From Methanoculleus sp. UBA430 (GTDB lineage Archaea > Halobacteriota > Methanomicrobia > Methanomicrobiales > Methanoculleaceae): a DNA stretch of 64,000 nt. Position 1 is the first letter of the stretch; every line of letters starts with the position of its first letter. The position numbers and the translations under genes were made by a program. Shown here piece after piece: positions 62,400 through 64,000 of the stretch. The stretch lies in NCBI RefSeq assembly GCF_002506585.1, contig NZ_DAXW01000015.1:62220-126219 (forward strand). Direction: 5' to 3'. A model generated the notes under the pieces. The model did not search any database. It saw only the letters and a list, made by a program, of their open reading frames with translations, and was not told the DNA's origin.

Positions 62400-63080
62400 G
62401 TGGATCTAGTGCTCGGGATCATCGGGGGCACGAGCCTCCTCTATGCCGACCTGCCGCCGCTCCGGATGCGGACCGTCGCCACCCCCTACGGGAAGGCGGA
62501 GGTCCGTGTCGGGGATTTCGCGCTCCTCATGCGTCACCAGCACAACCTCCCCCCGCACCGGATCAACTACCGGGCGTGCCTCGCGGCGCTCGCCATCCTC
62601 GGCGTGGACACGGTCGTCGCCTTCGGCTCCACCGGCTCCCTCCGGCCGGCAATCCGGCCGGGCTCGATCGTCATCCCGACGGATTACCTGAGCATCACCG
62701 ATATCCCCTCCATCCACGAATGCACCATCGGCCACATCTGCCCCCGGTTGGACGCGGACCTCATCCGCACCCTCGGCGAACTCGTCTCCGATGCCCTGAC
62801 GGGCGGGGTCTACGCCCAGACCCGGGGGCCGCGGCTCGAGACCGCCGCCGAGGTCAAGGCGCTTGCGAAGGTCGCGGATATCGTTGGGATGACCGTCGCA
62901 AGCGAGGCGACGCTCGCCATGGAGCTCGATATGCGGTTTGCCGCCGTCTGCACCGTGGACAACTACGCAAACGGCCTCGGGGAGGAAGCCCTGACCTTTG
63001 AGCAGGTGCTTGCAACCTCGCGGAAAAACGCCCGGAGGATGGAGAGCATTCTTGAGATAATCGTGGAGAACTGTGCATGA
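62400..63080 (+). CDS. mtnP: S-methyl-5'-thioinosine/adenosine phosphorylase
   Basis: 226 residues from GTG 62400. The purine-nucleoside-phosphorylase family 2 pattern is clear: LGIIGGTSLLY, MRHQHNLPPHRINYRACLAALAILGVDTVVAFGSTGSLRPAI, YAQTRGPRLETAAEV and GMTVASEATLAMELDMRFAAVCTVDNYANGL. In methanogens MTA is first deaminated, then this enzyme cleaves methylthioinosine. That fits the deaminase gene following with a four-base overlap. Exact start uncertain: GTG 62409 is also possible. Confidence 0.88.
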   Translation: MDLVLGIIGGTSLLYADLPPLRMRTVATPYGKAEVRVGDFALLMRHQHNLPPHRINYRACLAALAILGVDTVVAFGSTGSLRPAIRPGSIVIPTDYLSITDIPSIHECTIGHICPRLDADLIRTLGELVSDALTGGVYAQTRGPRLETAAEVKALAKVADIVGMTVASEATLAMELDMRFAAVCTVDNYANGLGEEALTFEQVLATSRKNARRMESILEIIVENCA

Positions 63081-64000
63081 ACGAATCAGACGACATCTTT
63101 ACCGCCCGGGGATCGGTCCTGATCGCCGGCGCTATCATCGACGGATCGACCGTGGACATCGCGATCGACGAGACCGGCATGATCGCGGGGATCGGAAAGG
63201 ACGCGAAGAAGACCATCGACGCCGATATCGTCATAGACGGCTCCGACCGGCTTGCTGTCCCGGGTCTCGTCAACACCCACACCCACGCCGCGATGACCCT
63301 TCTCCGCGGCTACGCGGACGATATGATCCTGCAGGACTGGCTCTCGCAGAAGATCTGGCCGCTTGAAGCCCATCTCACCGGGGACGACGTCTACGCCGGG
63401 ACGAGACTCGCGTGCCTGGAGATGATCAAGAGCGGGACCGTCGCGTTCAACGACATGTACTTCTTCATGGACCGGGCCGCAGAGGCGGCCGACGAGATGG
63501 GGATGCGGGCGACGCTCGCCTACGGGTTCATCGACCTTTCCATCCCCGAGAAGCGCGAGGCTGAGATCAAGGCGACGGAAACCCTCGTCCGCCACATACA
63601 ATCGCTCAACAACCCGCGGATCCGGGCGGCCGTCGGTCCCCACTCCGTCTACACCGTCTCCCCCGAAGGCCTCTCCTGGTGCGCCGAATATGCAAAAGAT
63701 CAGGATATCGGCATCCACGTCCACCTCTCCGAGACCGAGAAAGAGGTCGTCGACTGCGTCGCCCAGTTCGGCAAACGCCCCGCGGCGCTCCTCGACGGGT
63801 GCGGATGCCTCACCCCCCGGACGGTCGCGGCACACTGCTGCTGGCTTGACGAGGCCGAGTGCCGGCTCCTCGGCCAGCGGGGCGTATCGGCCTCCCACAA
63901 CCCGGCAAGCAACATGAAGCTCGCCGTCAACCGGGCGATGCCCTACCACTGGCTGAAAGCTTCCGGGGCGAACGTCTGCCTCGGCACCGACGGCTGCTCC
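63077..64000 (+). CDS. dadD: 5'-deoxyadenosine / MTA / SAH deaminase, C-terminus outside the window
   Basis: 308 residues are visible. VPGLVNTHTHAAMTLLRGYADDMILQDWL carries the metal-binding HxH, GPHSVYTVSP and GIHVHLSETEKEV the next His, and SHNPASNMKLAVNRAMP is typical of the MtaD/TrzN-like cytosine-deaminase family. In methanogens the homolog (MJ1541, DadD) deaminates 5'-deoxyadenosine and related compounds made by radical-SAM enzymes. The gene runs past the right edge, where CLGTDGCS begins the last metal-binding Asp. It starts inside the phosphorylase stop. Confidence 0.9.
   Translation, partial: MNESDDIFTARGSVLIAGAIIDGSTVDIAIDETGMIAGIGKDAKKTIDADIVIDGSDRLAVPGLVNTHTHAAMTLLRGYADDMILQDWLSQKIWPLEAHLTGDDVYAGTRLACLEMIKSGTVAFNDMYFFMDRAAEAADEMGMRATLAYGFIDLSIPEKREAEIKATETLVRHIQSLNNPRIRAAVGPHSVYTVSPEGLSWCAEYAKDQDIGIHVHLSETEKEVVDCVAQFGKRPAALLDGCGCLTPRTVAAHCCWLDEAECRLLGQRGVSASHNPASNMKLAVNRAMPYHWLKASGANVCLGTDGCS

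Overview
The window looks like chromosome from a GC-rich methanogenic archaeon, most likely order Methanomicrobiales (Methanoculleus-like). The evidence is gene content: transcription factor E (TFE), archaeal AlaRS, the archaeal tRNA C56 methyltransferase, the methanogen persulfide-to-homocysteine genes, a PEGA surface protein, MTA/5'-deoxyadenosine salvage genes and TATA-box promoters with short or absent leaders. The species is inferred, not proven.

Layout. 1-4.6 kb: surface glycan and envelope genes, including a decayed wecB. 4.8-9.8 kb: tRNA-Arg(GCG), a PAS protein coupled to an iron alcohol dehydrogenase, a STAS protein and tRNA-Leu(GAG). 9.9-16.6 kb: informational and metabolic core: ACT regulator, HD protein, tfe, an ATP-grasp/aTrm56/winged-helix operon, then an overlapping three-gene operon with all three families linked to homocysteine synthesis in methanogens. 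16.7-22.9 kb: PEGA protein, Nif3-like and SWIM proteins, alaS, a membrane-anchored HTH regulator. 23-33.4 kb: gate-family transporter, hydrolases, a CPBP protease, a MarR regulator next to a bacterial-type lon, and an SDR/acetoacetate decarboxylase pair. 33.9-47.7 kb: membrane paralogs, a PQQ-type dehydrogenase, a triple-repeat sensor-like protein, Fe-S and flavin proteins with nudC, several small zinc proteins, and decayed copies of some genes.

47.7-61.0 kb is the accessory region. It holds at least nine intact or broken toxin-antitoxin loci (MazF with a helix-turn-helix and YwgA/Panacea-like partner, orphan and broken HicB copies, MntA-HepT, a VapBC relic, HicBA, a MazEF-like pair, VapB-RelE). 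It also holds a truncated orc1/cdc6 next to iteron-like repeats and a hairpin array, which I read as the wreck of an integrated replicon. An AT-rich patch carries a transglutaminase-like protein, a GIY-YIG protein and small zinc proteins. The region ends with a two-gene module (unknown protein plus PD-(D/E)XK-like nuclease) at the 3' side of tRNA-Ala(GGC).

61.1-64 kb returns to core metabolism: nicotinate phosphoribosyltransferase divergent from a methylthio-nucleoside phosphorylase/5'-deoxyadenosine deaminase operon, the latter cut by the window edge.
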